Below are positions 17,846-26,967 of a DNA stretch of 64,000 nt, piece after piece; positions within the stretch are counted from its first letter, which is position 1, and every line of letters begins with the position of its first letter. The notes under the pieces are model-generated. The model worked only from the letters and a program-made list of their open reading frames with translations, had not been told where the DNA came from and searched no databases. Location of the stretch: assembly GCF_004104355.1 (NCBI RefSeq), contig NZ_RJLM01000001.1, positions 848,711 to 912,710 on the forward strand, given 5' to 3'. The stretch comes from Photobacterium chitinilyticum (GTDB taxonomy: Bacteria; Pseudomonadota; Gammaproteobacteria; Enterobacterales; Vibrionaceae). The position numbers were made by a program, and so were the translations under genes.

Positions 17846-18466
17846 TTAGGTATTAGAGTCTAGTCTTTGCCATGCTTCGCAAATCTTACGAAATTGTTCA
17901 GTGTCACCATTTGGCCTGTCAGGGTGCCAGCGAAGTGCAAGTTTTCGCCATTGTCGGCGGATTTGGCTGGCAGTCGCATCTGCGGGTAAGTCGAGAATTG
18001 CGAGATCTTGTTGGTTTGAGCTTGATAACGATGTAGTGGGATCGGTTTTGGAAGAGCCGATATGGCTTTGATAGCGGCGCCAGAATGAAGAGAGCAGGGC
18101 TTTGACTGCTTGCGCATCGGTATTGTAGTTTCGCCAGTCGAGGTAGTAACCCCTTAGCGGGTCATCAATATCGATCTGATTTTGTGCCGATGCCATGTTG
18201 TGAGACAGGCGAATATCCATTGCTTGCGCTTGAAGCCATTGTTTAGGCAGTAGTATTTCCTGTAGTTGATACAGGGCATTCATTAATAGGAAATTACGTT
18301 TGAAAAGATCCTTTTCAGGATCGTCGTCTAACGTATTGAGGAGATCTTGCCGTCTTAGTGCATCGGCAAGAGTATGGATCATCCAGCCCGTAGGCTTTTC
18401 CTGCAGGAGTGAAATGATCGGCCAGATCAAAGGATTATCATATTCAGAGTCGTTGTCTAGATCCAT
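17846..18466 (-). CDS. DnaJ-related J-domain protein
   Basis: This 206-residue protein carries its J domain at the C-terminus (about residues 150-203): LAILDLPADATASQIRRQWRK then LALRWHPDRPNGD, with the essential HPD at 181-183. It can therefore stimulate an Hsp70 ATPase. The N-terminal 140 residues resemble the DNAJ-related domain found in such gammaproteobacterial proteins. It lacks the G/F and zinc-finger regions of DnaJ. It is a single gene, not adjacent to dnaK or to the two Hsp70-like genes at 2-7 kb. A functional link to those is only a possibility. Confidence 0.88.
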   Translation of the reverse strand: MDLDNDSEYDNPLIWPIISLLQEKPTGWMIHTLADALRRQDLLNTLDDDPEKDLFKRNFLLMNALYQLQEILLPKQWLQAQAMDIRLSHNMASAQNQIDIDDPLRGYYLDWRNYNTDAQAVKALLSSFWRRYQSHIGSSKTDPTTSLSSSNQQDLAILDLPADATASQIRRQWRKLALRWHPDRPNGDTEQFRKICEAWQRLDSNT

Positions 18467-18631
18467 TGCTCATATGCTTCTCATTGAGGTTGAAAGATAG
18501 CCTAGCAGAAAAGTGTGGAAGAAACTTCCTCCCTTTTTGTAGAGCGGAATATTTTCGATGGATTTATAGTCAGGGAGAGCCTGTTAGTGTGATGTTACAT
18601 TATTCCGAAGAGGGTCGCAGAGTTAGCCGTC

Positions 18632-18673
18632 CTTAACTATCAAGGTCACCAAACGGTGACCTTGATAGTTAAG
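18632..18673. terminator. Perfect 19-bp inverted repeat downstream of the transporter gene
   Basis: CTTAACTATCAAGGTCACC and its exact complement flank a four-base loop. It lies 12 bases beyond the transporter stop. There is no T-run on the minus strand, so it may serve mRNA 3-prime protection or protein binding rather than simple termination. Confidence 0.55.
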
Positions 18674-18684
18674 CAGAGTCTGAC

Positions 18685-19977
18685 TTATTGAGCCAGTGAG
18701 TAGAAGATTGCTGAAATTGAAATAAGACCAATTATCGTCACAAAGATGTTGCTCAGCGCACCTGAATGCTGTCGCATCGCAGGTACTTTTTTGATTGCAT
18801 ACATTGGCATGATGAAAAGCAGCATAGCGATGACCGGGCCTCCCAGACTCTCAATCATACCCAGAATACTTGGGTTAATTGTGGCAACGGCCCAAGTTGT
18901 TAATAGCATGAATAATGCAGTAAACGTGTTAAGTGCTTTCGGACCGACCTTTCTGCCTTGGCTACGTGCCATTTTAATAACAAGACCGTTGAGGCCTTCG
19001 CTTGCACCTATGTAATGGCCAAGGAAAGACTTGGTAATGGCAATAATAGCAACGACAGGGGCTGCGTAAGCGATAGTCGGTGTTTCAAAGTGGTTAGCCA
19101 GATAGGTTAAAATCGAAACGTTCTGAGCTTTTGCTTCAGCTAGGTTAGCCGGGGATAAGCTAAGGACGCAGCTGAAAACAAAGAACATAACGGTTGCAAC
19201 CATCATAATATGGCTTCGTAACAGAATGCGCGAACACTGTTTCTCGGCATTTGCACCGTATTCTTTTTGCTTGGCGACCGCGAATGATGAAATGACCGGT
19301 GAATGGTTGAATGAGAACACCATAACCGGAAGGATCAGCCAAACCGCCATAAAAATAGCATTCGCACCGCCTTCTGCAGGTATTACTTGTTCAAAGATAG
19401 TGCCATTCCAGTGAGGCACAAGATACAACGCAAGCATAAGCAGCACAGCTACGAAAGGGAATACCAAAATACTCATGGCTTTGATGATAAGCTGCTCACC
19501 CAATCGGACGATAGCCATCAAACCAATGATTAGTGCCAATGCTAAAATGGCTCTTGATGGTGGTTCGATACTCAGCTGATGCTGCATGAAGCTTTCTACC
19601 GTATTGGTAAGCGCTACACTATAAACCAGCAAGATAGGGTAGATGGCAAAAAAGTACAGCAGGGTGATTACTTTCCCCATGCCAGGACCAAAATGCTCTT
19701 CTACAACCTCGGTAATATCGGCACCAGGGTTAGAACTTGATAATACAAAGCGTGTCATACCTCGGTGAGCAAAGTAAGTCATTGGCAGGGCTAAAATTGC
19801 CATTACCAAGAGGGGAATAAGACCACCTACACCGGCATTTATTGGCAGAAACAAAGTACCTGCACCTACTGCAGTGCCGTAGAGGCCAAGAGCCCATACT
19901 GTATCGTTTTTGCTCCAACCAATTTTGGAAGCATTTTTTGCTGAAGTATTAGCAGTATTGTTTTTCACAGTGTCCAT
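18685..19977 (-). CDS. SdaC/TdcC-like amino acid permease
   Basis: This inner-membrane proton or sodium symporter belongs to the hydroxy/aromatic amino acid permease (HAAAP) family. It has 430 residues from the chosen start and about eleven membrane segments. Family blocks include LGLYGTAVGAGTLFLPINAG near the N-terminus, MTYFAHRGMTRFVL, ITEVVEEHFG, and FSFNHSPVISSFA in the middle. The ATG at 19977 has AAAGGAG about nine bases upstream; an in-frame ATG at 20043 would add 22 residues and bury that site inside the gene. Serine or threonine is the likely substrate by similarity. No catabolic deaminase gene adjoins it. Confidence 0.88.
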   Translation of the reverse strand: MDTVKNNTANTSAKNASKIGWSKNDTVWALGLYGTAVGAGTLFLPINAGVGGLIPLLVMAILALPMTYFAHRGMTRFVLSSSNPGADITEVVEEHFGPGMGKVITLLYFFAIYPILLVYSVALTNTVESFMQHQLSIEPPSRAILALALIIGLMAIVRLGEQLIIKAMSILVFPFVAVLLMLALYLVPHWNGTIFEQVIPAEGGANAIFMAVWLILPVMVFSFNHSPVISSFAVAKQKEYGANAEKQCSRILLRSHIMMVATVMFFVFSCVLSLSPANLAEAKAQNVSILTYLANHFETPTIAYAAPVVAIIAITKSFLGHYIGASEGLNGLVIKMARSQGRKVGPKALNTFTALFMLLTTWAVATINPSILGMIESLGGPVIAMLLFIMPMYAIKKVPAMRQHSGALSNIFVTIIGLISISAIFYSLAQ

Positions 19978-20585
19978 AATGGACATCTCCTTTATAGGTA
20001 TAACGTTATAGCCTTCAAAGGGTTCAAGTCGTATATCTTCCATGCTTCGCTAAGTGCGAAGGAATATAAGCAGCGCATGGTTTAGTACTCGTTGAGTCTC
20101 AGTTGAGAGCTCTCTCGAGTGCTATACCGGCGTTCGGGTGAACAAAGAAAAGAAGCTGAATGGGGAGTTGAATAATTAGAGCGCTCAGTGGCGATTCTAA
20201 GTATCCAAGTGACGGTCCTGGGTCTTATTATGTATATCCATGTGGCATTAAGCTGCTGGTGTCAATGTCTGCTGTATATCGCTAAATAAATAAAACCTTA
20301 TAAATACTAATGGAACCCTAGACAACGGGAGAAGTATAGGGAATTCCTTGTGGTACAACTATTAATTTCAGGCCATTGGCCGTTTGTTTGCATAAATAAT
20401 ATGCATATGTATCAATACCTAAAAAGAGTAGTTATGGAAAAATACAAGTGAAGATGAATATTTGTTAATACTTAGAGACGCTAATTAAAGAGGAGTTATA
20501 TTTTCACGTGATAAATATAATTAGCAGATGAATCGATAAGTACTTATTTAGCAGTGCAACCTATGAATGATTATATAATATAAAT
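19978..20585. other. AT-rich intergenic region upstream of the permease
   Basis: About 600 bases between the permease start and the terminator of the HDOD gene. The part nearest the permease should hold its promoter and leader. No open frame with a ribosome binding site and no clear operator was seen; 20380-20580 is very AT-rich. Confidence 0.4.
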
Positions 20586-20619
20586 GAAAAATCGTTACTC
20601 CACTTTTCAGAGTAACGAT
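20586..20619 (-). terminator. Rho-independent terminator of the HDOD gene
   Basis: Read on the minus strand, a ten-base perfect stem ATCGTTACTC / GAGTAACGAT with a nine-base loop is followed by TTTTT. Confidence 0.85.
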
Positions 20620-20654
20620 AATATCTTTATTGAGTAAAAATTATTCGGTGTTCG

Positions 20655-21890
20655 TTATTCATCCTTAACTGAAAGAATAAATTTTCCGGGGCTACGGTTG
20701 CTAATGCTTTTAAGAATTTTTCCATCCATTTGCATATATGCAAACCAATAGGGAGCTTGATCAATGAGAAAGGCGTTGCTCTTTTTCATCATGTCATAGA
20801 TGGTGAATACTTTGGCCTGACCCAGAGCAACACCATGCAAACTACGTTCATATACAGGTACATCATTAAGATCTTCCTGAATAGCATTCTTTAAATGCAG
20901 TAATCGAGGTCCCCAGTCGATGTAATCAACAATACGCTGTGTAAGTCGTTTTTCCCACTTTTCTAAAATAGCGGGTAAAAACGCCATTGAGTAGGTAATG
21001 TCGGCGCAGGCAAAGTAGTCTTCTCTTTGCTCATTTTCACGAAATCGTGTCATAACCAATTCCAGTGCGTCATCAAAACAGTTGGTAAAGTGGTTGCATA
21101 TGGCAAATTGGCTCATGCCCCGAACCATCCCCAATAATACACCTTCGTCTGGTTCTTTGTAGTTGGCATCTTCCAAACGCATACGGGTGACATTGGCCAT
21201 TGTGATAGCATGCTGCCACATCTTGGGTGCGATAAGTTTGGTATTGTCATCCGCCCACTTGAGTATTGGCTTTGCCATCAGAACAGGGTAAAGCATGCGA
21301 CAATTGTTAATACCAATAAATCCGATCGCGGTTTTAGGATCAGAGATCTTTCTGGGTGTTTTGCCCATTTGTTTACAAAATTGTGGGTTATTAACAAGTT
21401 CTAAAATATTAGCCCCTAGCGAATTATTAATAATTGCTAACGAGCCAAGTTTTTGAAAATTAAGGGTCGGCGAATAAGCAAATGAGGCAAAATCACCGAA
21501 CCCTGAATGTATATTTAGTAACCGTGTAATATCTATTTTCTCAAAACGAGATTCCATTACATTATGTGCTGTTTTTTGAACCAGTTCGAGGATCTTCTTT
21601 TGGCGCTTTTGTCTGACAATATCCTCAGCTCTTCTTTCCAGAACCTTATCGGTCTCACAATTTAATAAGAGACGTTGATTATCTGTAATACGTTCCTTTT
21701 CATATAGAATAATTGTGTCACAAAATTCAGTTTCTCTGCTTAATATATGGTCAACATCGTCTTGATTGACTAAATACTGTAAGCTCACCATCCACTTAGC
21801 GTGCCGCCTTTGTACTTGGTGACTAATTTCTGATGCTGCAGCTTGCGCTTCTTTTGTGTAGCGCTTGTCAGAAAAAAGCGACTCTATCAC
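20655..21890 (-). CDS. HDOD domain signalling protein
   Basis: This is a protein of about 411 residues whose central part (roughly residues 120-320) looks like an HDOD domain, a catalytically inactive relative of HD phosphohydrolases used in signalling. Visible blocks are LGANILELVNNPQFC, ISDPKTAIGFIGINNCRMLYPVLMA and WQHAITMANVTRMRLED. No complete HD metal site is seen. The N-terminal 100 residues are charged and helical. GTG at 21890 follows GGGGGAG, so it was preferred over an in-frame TTG at 21917, which lacks a site. It is a single gene with its own terminator. Partners are unknown. Confidence 0.75.
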   Translation of the reverse strand: MIESLFSDKRYTKEAQAAASEISHQVQRRHAKWMVSLQYLVNQDDVDHILSRETEFCDTIILYEKERITDNQRLLLNCETDKVLERRAEDIVRQKRQKKILELVQKTAHNVMESRFEKIDITRLLNIHSGFGDFASFAYSPTLNFQKLGSLAIINNSLGANILELVNNPQFCKQMGKTPRKISDPKTAIGFIGINNCRMLYPVLMAKPILKWADDNTKLIAPKMWQHAITMANVTRMRLEDANYKEPDEGVLLGMVRGMSQFAICNHFTNCFDDALELVMTRFRENEQREDYFACADITYSMAFLPAILEKWEKRLTQRIVDYIDWGPRLLHLKNAIQEDLNDVPVYERSLHGVALGQAKVFTIYDMMKKSNAFLIDQAPYWFAYMQMDGKILKSISNRSPGKFILSVKDE

Positions 21891-22072
21891 GTCTCCCCCT
21901 CGGTGATGCAAAATCAATCAATAATGTTCGAAGAAAATCGTTCTTATAAGTATGGCGCTACTATATGACATAGCCAACAAATATGGAATATTGATATAAC
22001 GCTATTGTTTGATCTGCCAGTATATGGAGGGGAAATGAGCAAGGATTGCGCAGTTATATGGTAGATATACAA

Positions 22073-22100
22073 TAAAGGAAGGCTTTGATGCCTTCCTTTA
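22073..22100 (-). terminator. Terminator of yajQ
   Basis: An 11-bp stem TAAAGGAAGGC / GCCTTCCTTTA with a six-base loop lies just beyond the yajQ stop, followed on the minus strand by a short U-rich stretch. Confidence 0.8.
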
Positions 22101-22128
22101 TATACAGAGTAGTTACTTAGATAGCAAT

Positions 22129-22611
22129 TTAGTCGCGGAAGTTATCGAACTGGAAAGGCAGGCCGAGGTCGGCTTCGCGAACGAGTGCCATAGTTGCTTG
22201 TAAGTCATCACGCTTCTTAGCAGTAACACGTACCTTGTCACCTTGAATTGCAGCTTGCACCTTAAGCTTCGAATCTTTGATGGCTTTTACAAGTTTTTTT
22301 GCTGTTGCTGTTTCAATGCCTTGCTTGAATTCAACATTACAAGCAAATGATTTACCTGAACGAACAACGTCTTTTTGTTCCATTGACTGTGCATCAACAA
22401 AGCGCTTTGCAAGGTTGCTACGGAGAATTGCAACAAGTTGATTAAGCTGAAAATCAGATTCAGTTGTGATTTTTACAATTTCTTTCTCTAGCTTGAAACT
22501 TGCGTCAACACCTCGGAAATCGAAACGTGTTTCAAGCTCACGTGATGAGTTGTCTACTGCATTGCGTACTTCAACTAAATCGACTTCAGAGATAATATCA
22601 AAAGATGGCAT
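22129..22611 (-). CDS. yajQ: YajQ family nucleotide-binding protein
   Basis: This 160-residue protein is typical of YajQ in length and sequence: start [20 protein letters not shown], middle [16 protein letters not shown], and end [11 protein letters not shown]. The family folds as two ferredoxin-like halves. Some members bind cyclic di-GMP and act with transcription factors; others have been linked to RNA or nucleotide binding. The start ATG is preceded by GGATTGAG. It is a single gene with its own terminator, 113 bases from aroH, which is transcribed in the same direction. The ligand in this organism is not shown by sequence. Confidence 0.96.
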   Translation of the reverse strand: MPSFDIISEVDLVEVRNAVDNSSRELETRFDFRGVDASFKLEKEIVKITTESDFQLNQLVAILRSNLAKRFVDAQSMEQKDVVRSGKSFACNVEFKQGIETATAKKLVKAIKDSKLKVQAAIQGDKVRVTAKKRDDLQATMALVREADLGLPFQFDNFRD

Positions 22612-22724
22612 TTGCTCAATCCTAATCCGTAATTGTCATATTCATCCGGCGAGTATATCAAAATTTAGTCAGCTGTGACGGGTTCGCCGATATACACCGT
22701 CGCTGTACTGCTTCTAGTTATAGC

Positions 22725-23780
22725 TTATTTACGTGCTTTAATCGCATCAGCCAGCATATCGAACATGGTAACGGTATCTGCCCAATTAATACATGGATCT
22801 GTGATCGATTGGCCGTATGTTAGTTCATCAAGCTTATTGCTATCGACAGTCTGTGTGCCTTCTTCAATAAAGCTTTCGGCCATGATACCAGCAATGAAGT
22901 TACTGCCATTTTTGATTTGATCACAAATGTCTGCGGCTACATCAAGCTGGCGCTTGTGTTGTTTTTGGCAGTTACCATGACTGAAGTCGACGACAAGTCG
23001 AGTCGGTAGGTTGAAAGAGGCCAATGTTTCACACGACGCACTAATATCTTCCTGATGGTAATTTGGCATTTTCCCACCACGTAAGATGACATGGCCATAT
23101 GGGTTGCCAGAAGTGCGGTAGATAGTCATTTCGCCAGTTTTGGCCGGAGAGCAGAATACATGGGGTTCTCGTGTGGCACGAATTGCATCCACGGCTATTT
23201 TGATATTACCGTCGGTACCGTTTTTAAAGCCAACCGGACAGGAAAGGGCGGACGCCATCTCTCGGTGGATTTGAGATTCGGTGGTACGGGCACCAATAGC
23301 ACCCCACGAAATAAGGTCGGCTAGGTATTGGCCGGTGATCATATCCAAAAACTCGGTGGCTGTAGGCATACCTAGTTTATTAATATCAACCAGCAGTTTA
23401 CGGGCAGTATGTAAACCTGTAACGAGATCAAGGCTACCATCAAGATGCGGATCAGAAACTAATCCTTTCCAACCAACCACAGTACGTGGTTTTTCAAAGT
23501 AAGTGCGCATAACAATACAAAGTTCGTTCTTGTATTTGTCTTGTATACTCATCAGGCGCTGGGCATAGTCGAGGGCAGCTTCAGGATCATGTACCGAGCA
23601 AGGACCAACGATTACGAGAAGCCTAGAATCTTGTCCCGTTAAAATCGCTTCAACCTGACGGCGAGACTTCGCGATATGTTCTGCGATTTTATCTGTAATT
23701 GGGTAAGCGGCTTCAACGTCTGCAGGTGTTGGCATTAACCCTAGGCTAACCGTTCGGAGTTCATCTGTTTTCATTGGCAT
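22725..23780 (-). CDS. aroH: 3-deoxy-7-phosphoheptulonate synthase, AroH type
   Basis: This is DAHP synthase, which condenses PEP and erythrose 4-phosphate in the first step of aromatic amino acid synthesis. The 351-residue protein is class I alpha: GPCSVHDPEAALDYA, YFEKPRTVVGWKGL, GARTTESQIHREMASALS and PVGFKNGTDGN are all present, with metal ligands in the Cys, His, Glu and Asp positions. The sequence is closest to the tryptophan-sensitive isoenzyme AroH: the start MKTDELRT, PTATEFLDMITGQ and VVDFSHGNCQKQHKRQL match AroH better than AroF or AroG. It may start at 23780 or at the second Met (23774). No TrpR operator was found upstream. It diverges from a PEP-synthase-like gene. Confidence 0.93.
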   Translation of the reverse strand: MPMKTDELRTVSLGLMPTPADVEAAYPITDKIAEHIAKSRRQVEAILTGQDSRLLVIVGPCSVHDPEAALDYAQRLMSIQDKYKNELCIVMRTYFEKPRTVVGWKGLVSDPHLDGSLDLVTGLHTARKLLVDINKLGMPTATEFLDMITGQYLADLISWGAIGARTTESQIHREMASALSCPVGFKNGTDGNIKIAVDAIRATREPHVFCSPAKTGEMTIYRTSGNPYGHVILRGGKMPNYHQEDISASCETLASFNLPTRLVVDFSHGNCQKQHKRQLDVAADICDQIKNGSNFIAGIMAESFIEEGTQTVDSNKLDELTYGQSITDPCINWADTVTMFDMLADAIKARK

Positions 23781-24289
23781 AATACGTTTGCCTATCTCGG
23801 TATATCAAAAAATTACGACGCGTAAAGATAGCCCAAAAGACCGCAGGAATAAACCAAACTTGTGATATGACATAGGTTTTTATCTCAATTGTCCGCCCTT
23901 TAGTAAGCATAGAGAGTGTAATGATCAGTGATCGTTGCCAAGCTCAGGCGATGTGGCCGAAGAAAAGTGTCCCCCAACGCTTGCTCCTGGGGAAAACGGG
24001 AATGAGAATATGTCATGTAACGATCTATGCACTTAAACTAAATATATTTTCAATGTTGGTGTTTTCTTCTTGCCATGGTGTGAATGAAAAAGTAATGTCA
24101 TGAGATGACCTTAGGAAGCTTGTTAACAAGCACTTAGTGGTTATTGTTCAGTTAGGTTGTTATCTTGATGTACATACGATTGTGATGGCTGTCTTGTATT
24201 TTAATTCAGTGCAAAGCGAATGTATTGGTACTTCCCCTAGCAGAACACAACCTCCTGATTTTGGCGTAAATAAGTTGTAGTGGTGCCGT
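23781..24289. other. Intergenic region between divergent aroH and PEP-synthase-like gene
   Basis: A 509-base gap that must hold two promoters. Short open frames here (for example at 23921-24103) have no ribosome binding site and no recognisable sequence. No TrpR or TyrR box stands out by eye. Confidence 0.4.
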
Positions 24290-25180
24290 ATGACAAACAA
24301 AACTCATTCTGGTTTTTATTTTACAGAATTATTAAAAGATCCCTCTCAGTTAGAGAAGCAGGACCCTGCTATTGGCTTGGTTTCAATGGATGACCTAATT
24401 AGTAATGTTATTGGTATCCATCCCTATGCGGTTTCGGAAACAGCCAAGCTTTCAGAACAGCAACAGCAGGTGGTATTGGAACGCGCCGGTGAATTCGAGA
24501 CCCCGGCAGAATGGTATGTAACAGTACTAACGAATATCTTGGTTAAGGCTGCGAAGATTGCTGGTGACAAGCCGCTTCGGGTTAGGCTATCTGGTGCTGA
24601 CTCGCATTGCCGACAAGCTTTGGTGGGCAGTGAGCTGGAAGCAACGGAAGTGAATCCGTTGATTGGACTTCGTGGCGTATCCCGTTTTGCTGACAAGACA
24701 CACCGAAAGAGTTTTGATTTGGAGTGTGAAGTGATTAAGCGAGCGCGGAACTCAGAAGGGATGGCCAATATAGAATTGGTTATTCCTTTTGTGAGAACGT
24801 ACAGCGAAGCGGCTACGGCGATTGATTTACTGGCAGAGCGGGGGCTGTGCCGAGGTGCGCAAGGCTTAAAGGTCCACTTGATGTGTGAACTACCGGCCAA
24901 TGCGTTGTTGACCGAAAAATTCTTGCCGTATTTTGATGGTTTAGTCATTGATATCGATCAGCTGGGACAGTTTGCGCTGGGTCTCGATCAGAATCATGAA
25001 TCGCTAAATTATCTGCACGATGATCAGAACGAAGCGGTATTGCAGTTGGTAAGGCATGCCGTTAATACAGCAGAAAGTGCAGGTAAAGTGTGTGAGGTTG
25101 TCAGCCACTATATCCATAAGGCACCAAAGCTGCAGAAATGGTTGCTGGACCATGATGTGCGATCTGTAATTAGTCAGTGA
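24290..25180 (+). CDS. Stand-alone PEP synthase C-terminal-like domain, probably inactive
   Basis: This 296-residue protein matches only the C-terminal TIM-barrel (PEP/pyruvate-binding) domain of PEP synthase. It has RVRLSGADS, NPLIGLRGVSRF, IELVIPFVRTYSEA, LKVHLMCELPANALL and YFDGLVIDIDQLGQFALGLD. It lacks the ATP-grasp and swivelling His domains. Substrate-binding Arg (LIGLRG, near 128) and the metal-ligand Glu (MCELP, near 200) remain. However, the SNDLTQ block has become DIDQLGQ (221-227), and the GICGQGPS block carrying the catalytic Cys aligns to EVVSHYIH, with Val271 at the Cys position. It is therefore likely a pseudoenzyme that may bind PEP or pyruvate. It diverges from aroH, whose product uses PEP. 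Its function is unknown. Confidence 0.82.
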   Translation: MTNKTHSGFYFTELLKDPSQLEKQDPAIGLVSMDDLISNVIGIHPYAVSETAKLSEQQQQVVLERAGEFETPAEWYVTVLTNILVKAAKIAGDKPLRVRLSGADSHCRQALVGSELEATEVNPLIGLRGVSRFADKTHRKSFDLECEVIKRARNSEGMANIELVIPFVRTYSEAATAIDLLAERGLCRGAQGLKVHLMCELPANALLTEKFLPYFDGLVIDIDQLGQFALGLDQNHESLNYLHDDQNEAVLQLVRHAVNTAESAGKVCEVVSHYIHKAPKLQKWLLDHDVRSVISQ

Positions 25181-25231
25181 AGGCTAGTTAGCAGCAGTAA
25201 CCTGAAGTCATAGTTTGATGTGATGATAAAG

Positions 25232-25266
25232 AAAAACCGGCAATTGATTTTTATGCCGGTTTTTTA
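25232..25266. terminator. Bidirectional terminator
   Basis: Stem AAAAACCGGCA / TGCCGGTTTTT with an 11-base loop and T-runs on both strands. It lies between the convergent PEP-synthase-like gene and selO. Confidence 0.9.
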
Positions 25267-25299
25267 TTTTCTCGTGAATAACAGTTTAAAAATAGCAGT

Positions 25300-26784
25300 T
25301 TATGAAGAGCAACTTACTTCAAGCTCTTTTCCCCATTGTGGTGGCAGTGCTGCATAGTCTTCATACTCAGGGTACTCTGAGTAAGGATCCGTAAGCACTA
25401 ACAGGAGCTTATCGACCATACTGAAGTCGCCCTGTTCGGCAAGTACAATGGCCTGCTGGGCAAGGTAGTTCCTCAATATGTACTTAGGATTAGATTGCTG
25501 CATTTGCCTGAGTCTTTCCTGATCGTTGATCGACTCAAGCTCAAGGCGTGTTGCGTAGTGCTGCAGCCATTGTGATAAAGTCGTCGTGCAACTGAAGAGG
25601 CCTTCAAAGTGAGGAATGCTGCTTGCCAGCTCTTCTTTGGGGATTGTCGAAAGTGTTCTGAAAAATACCGTGTAGTCGACGCCTTGGTTGGCTAATAGGC
25701 GAAACATCTCACTGTATAGGTCGGAGTCTTGATCTCGTTTTTCAGTTAGCCCCAGCTTATTGCGCATTCTTTTGCTGTAGTGCAATTGTAGCTGCGCTTG
25801 ATAGGTATTAAGTGCCTCGTCAATCAGGCTCTTATCAATGAGTGGTGATAGGGCATAGCCCAGCGCCGACAAGTTCCAAAGAGCAATTGAAGGTTGTTGA
25901 TTGAAGGCATACCGACCGGAGTAGTCTGAATGGTTACAAATGAAGCCCGGGTTGTAGTCATCCAAAAAGCCGTAAGGGCCGTAATCAAACGTGAGCCCTA
26001 GCACTGACATATTGTCGGTATTCATCACGCCGTGAGCAAACCCGACAGATTGCCAGTCAGCAATCATTTCGGCGGTCAGGCTGACAATTCGATGAAACAT
26101 AATAGCGTAGCGGTTTGGTGTGCTGTCCGATTCTTGTTGCAGCAGATCAGGAAAGTGGTGTCTGATCAGATAGTCGGCCAGTAATTTTAGCTCAGCGTGC
26201 TGGTTGGTATAAAACAGATATTCAAAATGACCGAACCTTAGATGGCTCTCGGCAACTCGAATTAGAGTTGTTCCTCGCTCGACTTGTTCGCGGTAGACCG
26301 GAGTTGTGCTACTAAGTACGGCAAGGGCATGAGTCGTTCTAATTCCTAACCCATGCATTGCCGCACTGCCCAGGTATTCGCGAATACTGGAACGAAGCAC
26401 TGCGCGGCCATCTCCTTGCCGAGAGTAGGGTGTGGTGCCGGAGCCCTTGAGGTGGATATCCCATTTTTCCCCCTGGCTTGTCAGTACCTCGCCCATCAAT
26501 AAGCCGCGTCCGTCGCCAAGATCCGGATTGTATTGACCAAATTGGTGACCGGTATATTTCATCGCGATAGGAGAGAAACCGTGCAGTTCATCATTGCCGG
26601 TAAACAGGTCAACGAAATAATCGGTACTTGCCTCATCCAGATCAAGCTCAAGCAGTGTACAGACTTTTGGATTAACACTGACGAGAAAAGGGTCAGTTAG
26701 CGGTTGTGGTTTGATCTGGGTGCCGAATACAGAGGGCAGTTCACTGTAGGTATTACTGAACGTCAGTTCTGAGAGAGTTCGCAT
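25300..26784 (-). CDS. selO: SelO family protein adenylyltransferase (YdiU)
   Basis: This is a pseudokinase-fold enzyme that transfers AMP to Ser/Thr/Tyr of proteins. The 494-residue protein shows KYTGHQFGQYNPDLGDGRG (near residues 76-94), the nucleotide region HLKGSGTTPYSRQGDGRAVL (near 115-134) and SSIREYLGSAAMHGLGI. Catalytic-loop blocks GVMNTDNMSVLG and FDYGPYGFLDDYNP follow near 245-280. It ends in SCSS, with Cys three residues from the end at the position where animal SelO carries selenocysteine. It stands alone, convergent with the PEP-synthase-like gene and sharing a terminator. Confidence 0.95.
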   Translation of the reverse strand: MRTLSELTFSNTYSELPSVFGTQIKPQPLTDPFLVSVNPKVCTLLELDLDEASTDYFVDLFTGNDELHGFSPIAMKYTGHQFGQYNPDLGDGRGLLMGEVLTSQGEKWDIHLKGSGTTPYSRQGDGRAVLRSSIREYLGSAAMHGLGIRTTHALAVLSSTTPVYREQVERGTTLIRVAESHLRFGHFEYLFYTNQHAELKLLADYLIRHHFPDLLQQESDSTPNRYAIMFHRIVSLTAEMIADWQSVGFAHGVMNTDNMSVLGLTFDYGPYGFLDDYNPGFICNHSDYSGRYAFNQQPSIALWNLSALGYALSPLIDKSLIDEALNTYQAQLQLHYSKRMRNKLGLTEKRDQDSDLYSEMFRLLANQGVDYTVFFRTLSTIPKEELASSIPHFEGLFSCTTTLSQWLQHYATRLELESINDQERLRQMQQSNPKYILRNYLAQQAIVLAEQGDFSMVDKLLLVLTDPYSEYPEYEDYAALPPQWGKELEVSCSS

Positions 26785-26967
26785 TGAGCCAGCCTATCTG
26801 CTGTTTATTACTGTCTGGATAACAACATATACCTAAGTTACCTTCTCGTAACAAGATACAAAAAGTAGGGCTATTTAAGATGGCGAGTCATCCTCGATGA
26901 AACGAGCATCCTGTGTGGTTCGGATATCTAATTTAAGAATAGCCTGACAGGAAAGAAAGGTGAGCCG

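Noticed and set aside
23781-23920. TrpR operator or attenuation leader before aroH
   Set aside because: No CTAGTTAACTAG-like palindrome and no short frame with Trp codons was found.
23921-24103. 60-codon open frame in the aroH upstream gap
   Set aside because: No ribosome binding site, odd composition, no recognisable sequence.
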